From Chlorella sorokiniana (Eukaryota > Chlorophyta > Trebouxiophyceae > Chlorellales > Chlorellaceae), in contig CP084611.1 in NCBI GenBank assembly GCA_025917655.1, positions 1,178,001 to 1,242,000 of the forward strand: DNA of 64,000 bases, given 5' to 3'. Under the pieces are notes generated by a model, which worked only from the letters and a program-made list of their open reading frames with translations, was not told the origin of the DNA and did not search any database. Positions 1-9,551 of the stretch are shown here, piece by piece. Every line of letters begins with the position of its first letter. Positions within the stretch are counted from its first letter, which is position 1. The translations under genes and the position numbers were made by a program.

Positions 1-142
1 ACAAGTTGTCGGCAGACGCAGTGCAGCGCAAGGCAGAAATACATGATGAGTTGGGTGGACAAAGCACTCGAACAGTCGCAAAGCTAAGCTTTGCCCGTTT
101 ATTGATAAGGCTGCAGATTATTAATGGCGTGCGTCAACACGA

Positions 143-907
143 TCAGAGTTTTTGAACCAGGCAGCAACGCTCACAGCAGCTTTCCCACGGGGTCTGCGGG
201 AGAGGGCACGGCCGTGCTGGCGGCGGGCGAACCCTCCCCCGCTGGGCGGCGTCCAGCTTCCGGGCGTAGCTGCCAAACCCGTCCAAGCTGCTTGCGTCAG
301 AGCCTGCTTCCGAGGCGGTGTCACTGTCGCCGTCCGCCGTTTCCAGCGCGTGGAGCGCACGCGGCGTTGTGAGCTGGCCCGTCAGCCGCACCTGCTGCTC
401 CGTCAGGCCTGCCAGCGAGGTTTTGTAGGCCTGCGTCCGCTGGGCATCGCCTGCTGCGCTTCGAGGACTGGCAAAGGGGCTGTCACCGGCTGCCCCATCA
501 CCGCGCCGGCCGCGCGGCGTCAGCAGGGAAACCAGTTTGCCCAGCTTCGATGCGCCGCGGGGCGAATCGCTTCCATCCCTCGGCGACTGAGCAGAGGGCT
601 CAAGAGCCGCCAAGGGGAGGGGCCAGGGCGTGGGAGAGCTGACGCTAGACTTTTTGGCACCCGGGGTGTGAGTACGCCCAGCAGGCCCATATCGGATATT
701 ACCGCTGATCAAACGACTGCTGAGAGGCGGCCAACCTGCGAGTTTGAAGCTTTGAAGGTTTGATTCGGGTTCCAGCGTGGACCAAAGTGGCGACCGCTCT
801 GTGGTGGCCCGGTGGCCTGGAGAGCCGAATGCCATATACTCAGAACCAGAATATCGATTACAAGTCCATTGGAGGGTCTGTAGGGGGCTTCTGTGCGGCA
901 TCACCAT
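143..907 (-). CDS. hypothetical Ser/Pro-rich protein, C-terminal exon(s)
   Basis: I do not recognise this protein. An uninterrupted minus-strand frame of about 254 codons ends at TGA (143-145). The last 150 residues look coding: low-complexity Ser, Pro, Gly and Ala with scattered acidic and basic residues (for example KLGKLVSLLTPRGRRG and ETADGDSDTASEAGSDASS), typical of a disordered regulatory protein. No folded domain or catalytic motif is visible. The first 60 codons are less convincing; the true start may be an internal ATG near 835, or an upstream exon may be spliced in. The frame's first ATG (905-907) overlaps the proposed start of the divergent DUF866 gene in one CCATGG palindrome. It could be the tail of a longer gene or a lineage-specific small gene. 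Confidence 0.4.
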   Translation of the reverse strand: MVMPHRSPLQTLQWTCNRYSGSEYMAFGSPGHRATTERSPLWSTLEPESNLQSFKLAGWPPLSSRLISGNIRYGPAGRTHTPGAKKSSVSSPTPWPLPLAALEPSAQSPRDGSDSPRGASKLGKLVSLLTPRGRRGDGAAGDSPFASPRSAAGDAQRTQAYKTSLAGLTEQQVRLTGQLTTPRALHALETADGDSDTASEAGSDASSLDGFGSYARKLDAAQRGRVRPPPARPCPLPQTPWESCCERCCLVQKL

Positions 908-2216
908 GGTGGTGAGCCACTTGCTGGCTGCACGTTGTTGCCCTGACCTTGCTTGCAGTATCTCGAGATTGCTGATATCTTGAATGGGGCACGATCAGGT
1001 CGGGGCGATGAGCTGGGTACAGCTGTATACAGCGGCCCTGCCGTCCGCGACCAGTCGCTGCCGGCACCCAGCGCCCTCAGCTGTTGCGCTGCTCGCTTTT
1101 GTCCCCCCAGTTTGTCCTCCTCCTCCTCAAGCTGGAGGACATGGAGAACGTCGAATCGGTGTCGCTCCCCCTGGCGCGCACTACGTCATGACGGTGCGCC
1201 GGGCGCTCCCCACGCGGCTTGTGAGCCGCTCAGCCGCAGCTGCACCACTCGCATGCTTTCCTTCCGCATGCGCAGGTGAAGAACAGCGTGGGCGAGGACG
1301 TGCGAGAAGACGTGGTGATCGACCCGGCAGAGCAGCATGAGCTGGACAACAGCCGCGGCACCGCCAACTTCTGCCTCAAGTGGGACCGCTCGGCAAAGCA
1401 CCAGGTGGGCGGCGCAGCGGCGTGAAACATCAGCAGCACGGCAGCAGCCAGCACGATGCTGTACATGACAGAAAGGCATAGTTGCTGGGCAAACGGGGCT
1501 GTGTCGGCGCTAGCACCTCGTCCACACCGCCGCGCTTGCGGCTGTTCTGGGCAGCGAACGAGCCGACAGCTGGCGCCCTGTCAGCTGGGTTGCGCCGCCA
1601 CCAGCCCATGCCAGCAACCTGCACTGGTTCGGCCCTGTCCCCCCCCAGGCGTACCTGAATGTGGAGGCGTTGAAGGGGGTGACGCGGAGCATCACCGCCG
1701 ACGACGCAAACCAGGCGCGTACCTGATGCTCCTGCCCCCAGTATGGAAGGGGGCGGGCGCGCAGCCTCCCTGTGGATACACGTGCTGCATTGTGGCAGGT
1801 GGGGCGCTCACCGGTTCGCTCTCGCTGCCTCCTTGCCGCCCACCCCGCAGTTTGTGCCAGTGATGGGGTTTGAGTGCCGCGGGCTGGAGCCCGTCAGCTA
1901 CAAGCCGGGGATGTTCATAGTGAAGAGCAAGGGCGGGCAGACGTTTGAGGCTGACCTCAGTGAAGGGTGAGCCGCCGGACGGCAGGAGCACGCGTTGCGC
2001 TGCCGCCCAGCTGCACCGGATGCCATGCCGCGCCTGCATCATGCCAGCACGTGCGTGTCCCTCTGCACCCCAGCCTGCTTCTGCTGAGCGGCCGCGACGA
2101 GCAGTGTCTGCTCCCTGCCCCGCGTGCGCAGGGAGTGGGCCGATTTCGACGAGAAGCTGGGGGAGAGCGTGTCCATCATGGGTGTGGAGGCGACCTTCAA
2201 AGCGCACAAGAAGTAG
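906..2216 (+). CDS. CZIB: DUF866 / UPF0587 (CXXC-motif zinc-binding-like) protein
   Basis: Orthologue of the eukaryotic DUF866 family (human CZIB/C1orf123), small beta-sandwich proteins of poorly defined function. I read five or six exons: a proposed two-codon exon (ATG GTG, 906-911, then donor GTGAGC); about 1111-1192 (KLEDMENVESVSL, then GAHYVMT); about 1276-1404 (NSVGEDVREDVV and NSRGTANFCLKW); about 1650-1712; about 1851-1966 with the family hallmark GFECRGLEPVSYKPG; and about 2132-2216 (DEKLGESVSIMGVEA, ending in TAG). The start fits the usual M-V-F-L-L-x-L-K beginning, but a later ATG at 984 is also possible. Two oddities: the paired CxxC motifs of the human protein are missing, and exon 2 changes frame at a C run (1167-1171). 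Family assignment is firm; the first exon is a guess. Confidence 0.82.
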
Positions 2217-2562
2217 GGGAGCGGGGCCGCGGGCGGCGCGCACAGAGTCGGCGCGGCTGCCACGCTGCGGCAAACCGCAACGCGGCAGCAGCGGCAGCAC
2301 CCAGTGTAACTATTTGCTTCCACCGCTGTTGGAGGTACGGTTTACAGGCCGCCGGGCGAGCCGGCGACATGCTCAATGCCCGGCAGGGCGTTCACGCTGC
2401 AGGCGGCCGTGCTTGTGTGCGAGCCGCGTGGCTGCCTTGCGCTCCCTGCCTCAGGCCAGCACCCGCCAGTCGCCGCTGTGCTGGGCGGCCAGCTGCTGGC
2501 AGGCGCCGTCCAACAGCCCTTCCACTCGGCTGCAGCGCAGCAGCAGGACCGGAGGGAGGGGG
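2217..2562. other. convergent intergenic region
   Basis: This is the tail-to-tail gap between the DUF866 gene (+) and the large unknown gene (-). Apart from a TGTAA poly(A) signal candidate I see nothing coding; the small open frames here have no recognisable features. Confidence 0.5.
2305..2309 (+). terminator. putative poly(A) signal TGTAA (DUF866 gene)
   Basis: TGTAA lies about 90 bases after the DUF866 stop codon. TGTAA is the characteristic chlorophyte polyadenylation signal. The assignment rests on position and motif only. Confidence 0.45.
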
Positions 2563-5500
2563 TCAGGCATAGCCACGTGGCGCTGGCACAACACCCACAG
2601 AGCAAGAAGCTGCCCATCTGCTAGCCAGGCAGGCTGGAGGCTCCAGCGCCCGCGCTGCCGCCGCCCGGTCGCCCCGCCCGCTCAGCGCGCGCTCCCACCT
2701 GCGCTGAGAGCGGCGCCGCGCCAGCAGGGCCAGGTCCAGCGGCTCAGCGGCCGCGGCCTCCCACTCCAGCTGCACGCGCAGCAGCCAGTGCGAGCGCAGC
2801 AGGCTGGGGCGCGGCAGGCAGGCCAGCGCCGGCGCGCCGCCCTCCCCCTCCAGCATCGCATCCGCCTGCGCCGCCAGCGCCGCACGCCGCGCAGCGTCGC
2901 CGCAGCCCGCATACTCGGCGTGCGCGCCTGCCGTGAGCAGCGCGGGATCCACGGCGGGGGCCTGGGCGGCCGCCGCCTGCCCGTCCTGGAGCGGATGCCC
3001 CGCTGCCGCATCGCCCCCTGCTGCTGTGCGCTGCCATGTTGCGCCTGCTGTGCCCGCTGTGCCCGCTGCGCCAGCTCAGCATCCACCTCAGCCAGCAGGT
3101 CGTCCATGTACTCTCGGCTGAAGTGGCACTCGCGGGGCCAGCGCGGCTGGAAGGCCCCCCAGCCCGCGGCGGCGCGCGCGTCGTGCTCGGACACCGCGCG
3201 GCGGCTCATGTCTGCCAGCACGGGGCGGGCGCGGCGCAGCGCAGCCAGCGCCTGGCCGGGCTCTGGCAGCGCGCCTGCCCACGCTGCTGGGCGCAGCAGC
3301 TTGCCTGCGAGGGGGAGCCACGGGGCAGGGTGTCCAGCATCAATGGCTGGCTGCCCCACAGGGGGCGCATACGCATGCTCCAAGGCCGGGCGCTCAGCTG
3401 CCACGCAGGCCCCGGCTGCGTGCAGCCGGGCACCCCAAGCCTGCCGCCATCCATCCACACACCCGCCGGCCCCCTCACCCGCCAGCAAATCCAGCATCTT
3501 CTCCACGCATCTCGCCGCTATCACGTCCACCCCCAGTGCATGTCGCCCTCCTCCAGCGGCGGCACGCCACCCCCGCCCCCGGATCATCCTGCACCGCAGC
3601 GCCGGGGCAGGCGGTGAGCCCCGGAGGCAGGCGGGGGAGCGGCGGAGGATCCCCTTCACACCGCACCCCACCATGCTTGTTGCGCTGCTAAGTCGCTGCC
3701 CAGCCATCCGCACCCCTGGGCCCCCCCCAGCCAGCCTTGCCTGGGTCTCGCACAGCCACGGCGGCTCCCACCCGGCCTCCTTCTGCTGGCGGGTGTGCGG
3801 GGTGCGCAGCAGGTAGGCGCTCATGACCCAGCTGTCGGCGCCGTCTGGGGGCAGCCCTCCTCGGGCAGCAGGCCCAGGTCCTGTGTGTGTGCGGGTGTGT
3901 GTGTGGGGGGCAAACGGGGTGGGTGACGGACGGGTGCTGCTCCCAGTGTTTGGCGGAGGGCGCAAGGTGAGGGGATGTCGGGAGGCAGGGCGAGGGGCAT
4001 CACCCCGTGGCCAGCCAGGCAGGGGCGACTGCATGCTGTTGAGCGGTACGAGCGGCACGCACCGCGTACAGGCTGGCCACCTTCTCCATCCAGTAGCAGC
4101 TGTCCAGCTCCCACACCAGGTCAAAGTCGTTGCACGACACCTGGGCAGGCGGGGAGGGCCGGGGGAGAGAGGCTTGCGGCATGGCCGGCGCAAGGCCGCG
4201 CGCGGCGGCGGAGCGCTCGCGCTGCTGCAACTTCATGGCTTCCATGCTTGTGAGCCGCAGCGGCGCGCGCCCCTCCCTGTCCCCCTTCCCCCGACGCCAA
4301 CATAACTCAAAAGCACATGGCCTGAGGGCGCACCTTGAGGGGGGGGGGGCTGCAGGCCACTGTGGCAAAGGAGATGAAGGCGTGCATGGACTGCTCGCAC
4401 AGCTCGCATAGCGTGGCGGCGGGGTAGTCGCGCACGTGCATGACCTGGGGGCGGGGAAGGCCGGGGTTATGTGGGAAAGGGGGCAGGAGTGCGTGTGGGT
4501 GGGGCAGGGCAAGATCACTCCTGCTGCTCCTGGTCACCGAGGGGCCTCGGCAGGGCTCGGCAGGGCAGCAGGCTGCATGCAGGACCCCCTCCCCCTCCCC
4601 CAACGCGCACACATAGCCCCCCTCCCCCACACACACTCCTCCCGAGGGCCCCACCAGCGCCACCCCCTCCTCCAGGTACACCTCCAGCGGCAGCAGCTGG
4701 CCGTGGCGGGTGTGCCTGCCCACCACAGCCGCGTGCACACGCATCAGCTTGCTGCGCTCGCAAAGGGGGGTTGGGACCTCGTCAGCCCCATGCAGTGGAA
4801 CAGCTGGGAGGGCACCCAGCAGGCCCACGCTTCCTGGTCAACAAAAGGGGGGCAGCATGCGGGCGGGCGCCCGCCGCACCGCATGTTCTCTTGGGTGGCC
4901 AGCGGCTGCACAATGAAGTCGCCCGCACCGCAGTTGTAAGAGCGGGCGCTGCGGGGGCGCGGGTGGGGGTGGGGGATGCGGCAGGGGCGGGCGTGGCGTC
5001 AGCACCAGCTTGCTCTGTGGCGCCACCCGGGCGGCGGCTCCCTGCGCAAGTTATTGCATCTGGTGCACGGCCGCGCATGCGGCTCCACCGGCAAGGGGGA
5101 GGGGAGCGGCGGGCGGCGGCGCTCGCCTTGGTCTCAAAGTGGAAGGCGGTGAGGTTGGTGCCGCCGCCGGCGGGCCCAAACAGCGTGAAGGTCTTGGTGC
5201 CGGTGCTCTCGTTCTGCGGCGGCGGCAGCAGCCAGGATGGAAGTGACGGGGGCTGGCAAGGGCCTCCTCCCGGGGTGGGGTGCTGAATGGCACCAGCCCA
5301 AGACCAGCCCCCCACACACAAAAGAAGAGCCCAGCATGGGACGCCGGCCGCGCAGCCGCATGCGCCTGCCGCCCGCTGCTGCCCACCTTGACGGCATGGA
5401 AGAGGTTGGTTGCGCGGCTGGAGCGCACGGCGGGGGGCAGCATTGCGTTGGCTCGGCTGTCCACGTCGCACGGCATGCCTGCAGCAGCGGCGGCGGGGCA

Positions 5501-8500
5501 ACCCTTCTAGAATCGCAGCATGAAGGCAGCCGACATGTGCCCCTCGCTGCCCCCCTTGCCAAACCATCAGTAGTCCAGCAGACGAGTGAGCTTTCCATGC
5601 GGAAAGCACCTTGCGCGCATGCAGCGCTCCCCGCCCTGGCAGTACGCTTGCGCGCGGGCAGGCGCCGTCGGCGGTGCCGCCCCGCCCCTCACCGGGCGCA
5701 TCCACGGGGTACCGCTGCGCGTAGTAGTCGGGCATGGAGCCGTCGGTGAGGTAGAGGCGGCCCGGCCGCTTCCCGGCGGCGCACAGCCCCAGCTGGCGCA
5801 GCACGCTCGCGCTCTGCTTCACGCCCACCCGCCGCAGGCTCCCCGCCTCCCACGTGGTGTCCTGCGTGAGGCGGGGCGGCGCACCGTGTGGGGATGGCCC
5901 CCAAGCGGCGAGCTTGTACAAGGCAGGGCAGGCGCTGACGGGCTGAGGCGGCTGAGCGGGCTGGCACAGAGCGCGGAGTCAGGCAGCAGGGCCTCACGTT
6001 GAGCGCGCAGCTGACGGGGAGGCCAGTCGAGTGCAGGGCGATTTCGCCGTACTTGTGGCTCTGCAGCGGGGCAGTCAGGGTTGCCCCAGGGCACGTCTTC
6101 ACGCACCCCAGCACCCACACGTGCGATCCAGCACACTGAGCCGGCAGGCGAGGGCGGCGGACGCCCGGGCCACCGAGCCAGGCACGCAAGCCCAGCACCG
6201 CTCACGGCCAGTCGCTCGGTGAACTCCCGCCAGATCCCGCGCAAGCCGGCATCCCAGGCAGTGCCCGCGACAGGGGATGGCGGCCGCTGCGGAGCCGCCC
6301 CGCTCCTCCCAGCAGGCCGTGGTCGGCTTGCTGCGGCGGCCATGCCGGCGGCGCCACCCCAGTCGTGCTTTCCTGCTCTGGCCCTGGCCCCCAACGGGCG
6401 CGCTGTGCCGCTCATCGCCAACATGCCGCGGCACCACTGGCCGGGCCGCGCCCGCGCAGACTTCCTAGGCAGCGGCCTGAGCCCCTCAGCGCCTGCTGCC
6501 CGCGGCGGCCGCCAGCGGCCGGTGCTGGCGCCGCAGCCTGGCCCTCCTCCTGTTCTCCTTGCTGCGGCGCGGCGACGGCGGCGGGCGGTGCCGCCGCGCT
6601 GGAAGTCTGTGCCTGGTGGCGCGTCTGGAGGAGTCCAGATGATGAAGCGCCGCTCCATCACACGCATGAGCTGCAGGTCGGCTGCGGGCGGCGGCACCAG
6701 GCAGGGGCACGGCTGGAGGCACCGACGCATCCCTCCCCATCCGCCAGCCCAGCAAGAGCCCAGGCCGCGCGACTGCCTTGCACCCTGTACAGCGGCGCCG
6801 TCGCGCGCGCAGCGATGCCAGCGGGCCGCGCCGTCCGCCCTCACCCTGGCCCTCCTGCTCCTGCAGCGCCGCCGCCGACAGCACGTGTGGCTCCAGCGCC
6901 AGCCCCGCCCGTACACCTCCCGCAGGCGGGCAGCCACCTCCCGGCAAAGCTGCGGGGCCGCGGGGCAGTGGGCGGTGAGTGCATGTGTGTATGGTGGTGA
7001 TGAAATTGGCGAGTTTGGGTGAAAAAGAGAGAGGGAGGGGAGGGGGCACAGCAGAGAAGGTGCCTGCACAGGCACTGGAAGCACTGGACCGTTCACGGCG
7101 CCGGCACCGCGTGTGTCGCAACCCGCTGTAGTCTTTTCTGTGCACAGACCTGCCACTCCTTGCCACAAGAGCCGGGCAGGTGCATCTTGCCTACAGCAGC
7201 GGCCGCCGCGCTGCCTGGCCCACCTGCTTGCACTCCGCGGGCGTGGAGGGCTGGCCTGCCAGGCACTTGGCCTCAAAGCGGCGCAGCAGATCCTGCGTGG
7301 CTTGCACCTCGTCCTGTGGCCGCCCAGCGCTGCATGCGCTCCCTGCATGGAGGGCAGGGTTTGCCGCTGGCTCTCAATTCGGGCATCAGGCTGGAAGCGC
7401 CGCCTGCTCCCCAACTGCCAGCGCCTGCAGGCCGCCAGCAGGAGCCGCGCAAGCGGGGCCAGCCAGGGTTGCACAGAGCAGCTGTCCCGCGGGGTGCGCT
7501 CACCCCAGCAGGCGGCGCGCACGCTCCACAGCGGCGTTATAGCGCTCGGCGGAGGGCAGCTGTCGCCCGCTGCTTGCGCCGTCAGCTGCCGCCCCGCGCG
7601 CCGCTCCTGGCAGCAGCGGCCGCCCCTCGCCGAACAAGATCTCCACTCCCAGCGGCTCCTCCCCAGGCAGCAGCTGCATGGGCTGGTGCGTCGCCGCAGC
7701 GCCCCCGGTGCCCAACGGCGGCCCCAAACCCTGCCATGCCGCCGCCGCTGCGCGGCGCCACCCGCCGCCCTCCAGCGCCTTGCCGCTGGCGCGGCGCGGT
7801 CGCTTAAAGCGTCGCAGCGCGGGCCGTGCTCCTCCGCCTCCAGCGCAGTGCGGCGCTTGGTGCGTTTGAAGTCGCCCAGACCGGACACGTGCCGCCGGCG
7901 GCTGGCCAGCACCTTGTCCTGAGCCTGCTCCCAGCGCCACTCCTCGTCTGACGCGTCGCCACCCTCGAGCAAGGCGCCAACTGCCGCGTTCTGTGCGGGA
8001 GGAGCCTGCTCCGCTTGCTGCTGGGCGGGAGGAGCCTGCCCCGCTTGCTGCTGAGCGGGAGGAGCCTGCTCCACCTGCTGCCGCTGCTGGTCCTGCTGTC
8101 CTTGTCCCCCGTCACACGCCAACCACGTCGACTGCTGCGGTGGATGGCCGCCGCCGCAGTCGAGCCCCAAAACGGGCTGCTGCGCAAGCGGCTGCCCTGC
8201 TGCCACCTGGTGCAGCGCGCGGCGCTCATGCCCGCCGTCCACGTCAGCCGCGAACACTGGATGTGCAGCACTTGCTGGCTCGGCTGGCTGCGGCGTCGGT
8301 GCGGCAGCCTGCAGGCCCTGAGCGCTACCCCCGGCGGGCTGCAGCACCATGCCCCCGCCACGCTCCTGGCTCGCAAGCTGTGTGGGGGCAACCACGTCCG
8401 CAGGGCCACCCTGCTGCTGCTGCCTACGCCTGGCTGTCCGACGCAGTCGCGGCTGACACGCTGCCTGCTCTGCAAGTGGCAGGGGCAACTGGTGGCCGTG

Positions 8501-9551
8501 CTGTGCATGCTGCGCCGCTGCCTGCCGCACGGGGAGATCGCCGTGCCGGCGCTGCTGCCGCTTCGCCGCTGCCTGCTGCGCCTGAGGAGGCTCCTGTCGC
8601 TCTGTCAGCGGCTTCCTCCTACACTGAGCGATCTCACTTGCCATTCTGGCTGCAGGGGCCGTTGGTCTGGCAGCCAGGGGGTGCCTCACGGGCCAGGCTG
8701 GCAGGCACATCCGAGGCAAGCTGCAGAGGAGCATGCCGGGCTGCCCTCGGCGCCCCGCTGGACCTGCCCTGGGGCGGATCTGAAGGCGCGGCAGGCGTGG
8801 CCTCCGCGCTGCCTGCCCTCCCTGCATGAAGCTAGGAGGGCTGGCGGGGCCCAAGAAGTGATCGGCGGCTGCCCGTGCTGCAGGCGTGTCCAGTTCCACG
8901 GCCAACTCGCCGCCATGTTCGCCCCGCAGAGCCACAACTTGGCCGCCCTTGGCGTTGAGGGACCTCAGAAATCCCCCTGCACGGGTGCGAGACGCTGTTC
9001 AGCAGTCGCAGACAGGCATTGCCAAGCATCCGCAGCAACCGGCGTGGCGGGCGGACATGGCGGTGGCTCACCGGTGCCGGGGGATTGTAAGTCTTGCCCT
9101 TGGGCCCCTTCTTCACTTCGATAGTGAAGTGTTGTGCGTGCCAATGGCCCTGGCCGGCCACCACGACCTCCAGTCGCTCGCCGGCCGGCATAGCGGCAAG
9201 CTCTTGCCAAGTTGTCTGCAGCTGCACTGCGTCCAGCGGAGGAAGGTAGCTCCCATCCCTTTTCTTCAAGCGCACGACACATAGGAAGGGCCGCCCGGCT
9301 GTGCTCAACAGCGGGGCTCCGCCATCTTCGTAAAGGAGGCGACCAGGAAAGTTTGCTTCACATACAAACGATTTGAAAAGGTAGTGGCAGTAATTGAAAT
9401 AGTTGTGGGAGGAGAAGCTAGTGCACAGCAACTTGAACCAGCTGCTTTCCACCCGCACCGTGCGGGCCCGCCCTCGCAGGATGGGGCCATGGGCTGCAAA
9501 CACACTACCTATCTGTTGCAGGAATGCTATGTTACATTGTACATGGTACAT
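2563..9551 (-). CDS. large multi-exon protein of unknown function
   Basis: I do not recognise this protein. Exon-like blocks on the minus strand read continuously from an ATG at 9551 to TGA at 2563. N-terminal part (9.5-8.8 kb): a globular block with GRPFLCVVRLKKRDGS and GHWHAQHFTIEVKKG. Middle (8.3-7.9 kb): a Gln/Pro-rich linker with tandem decapeptides, then DASDEEWRWEQAQD and basic GDFKRTKRRT. Next, helical exons that join well across introns: AERYNAAVERARRLL to DEVQATQDLLRRFEAKC to LCREVAARLREVYG. C-terminal half (6.7-2.6 kb): many short conserved-looking exons, such as LMRVMERRFIIWTPPD, RLYLTDGSMPDYYAQRYP, TFTLFGPAGGGTNLTAF, YNCGAGDFIVQPLATQEN, FDLVWELDSCYWMEKVA and REYMDDLLAEVDAELAQR. 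One gene is favoured by the exon joins, but two adjacent genes cannot be excluded. At least one frame change at a short G/C run (6908-6910) needs correction. Confidence 0.5.
7990..8080 (-). repeat. about 30-bp tandem repeat encoding EQAPPAQQQA units
   Basis: Roughly three copies of a 30-base unit (core gcgggaggagcctgctcc on the plus strand) lie within the coding exon of the large unknown gene. On the minus strand they encode near-identical decapeptides of the form (V/A/G)(E/G)QAPPAQQQ. The region is in frame and probably an expandable disordered linker. Confidence 0.8.

Noticed and set aside
1945-3816. A 623-codon open frame on the plus strand
   Set aside because: It overlaps the DUF866 last exon and antisense of a convincing minus-strand gene. 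Its Arg/Cys/Ser-rich composition is what GC-rich antisense frames give.
5819-8935. A 1038-codon minus-strand frame as a single-exon gene
   Set aside because: Only parts of it look coding; other exons of the same gene lie in the other two frames with splice sites. It runs through introns by chance in GC-rich sequence.
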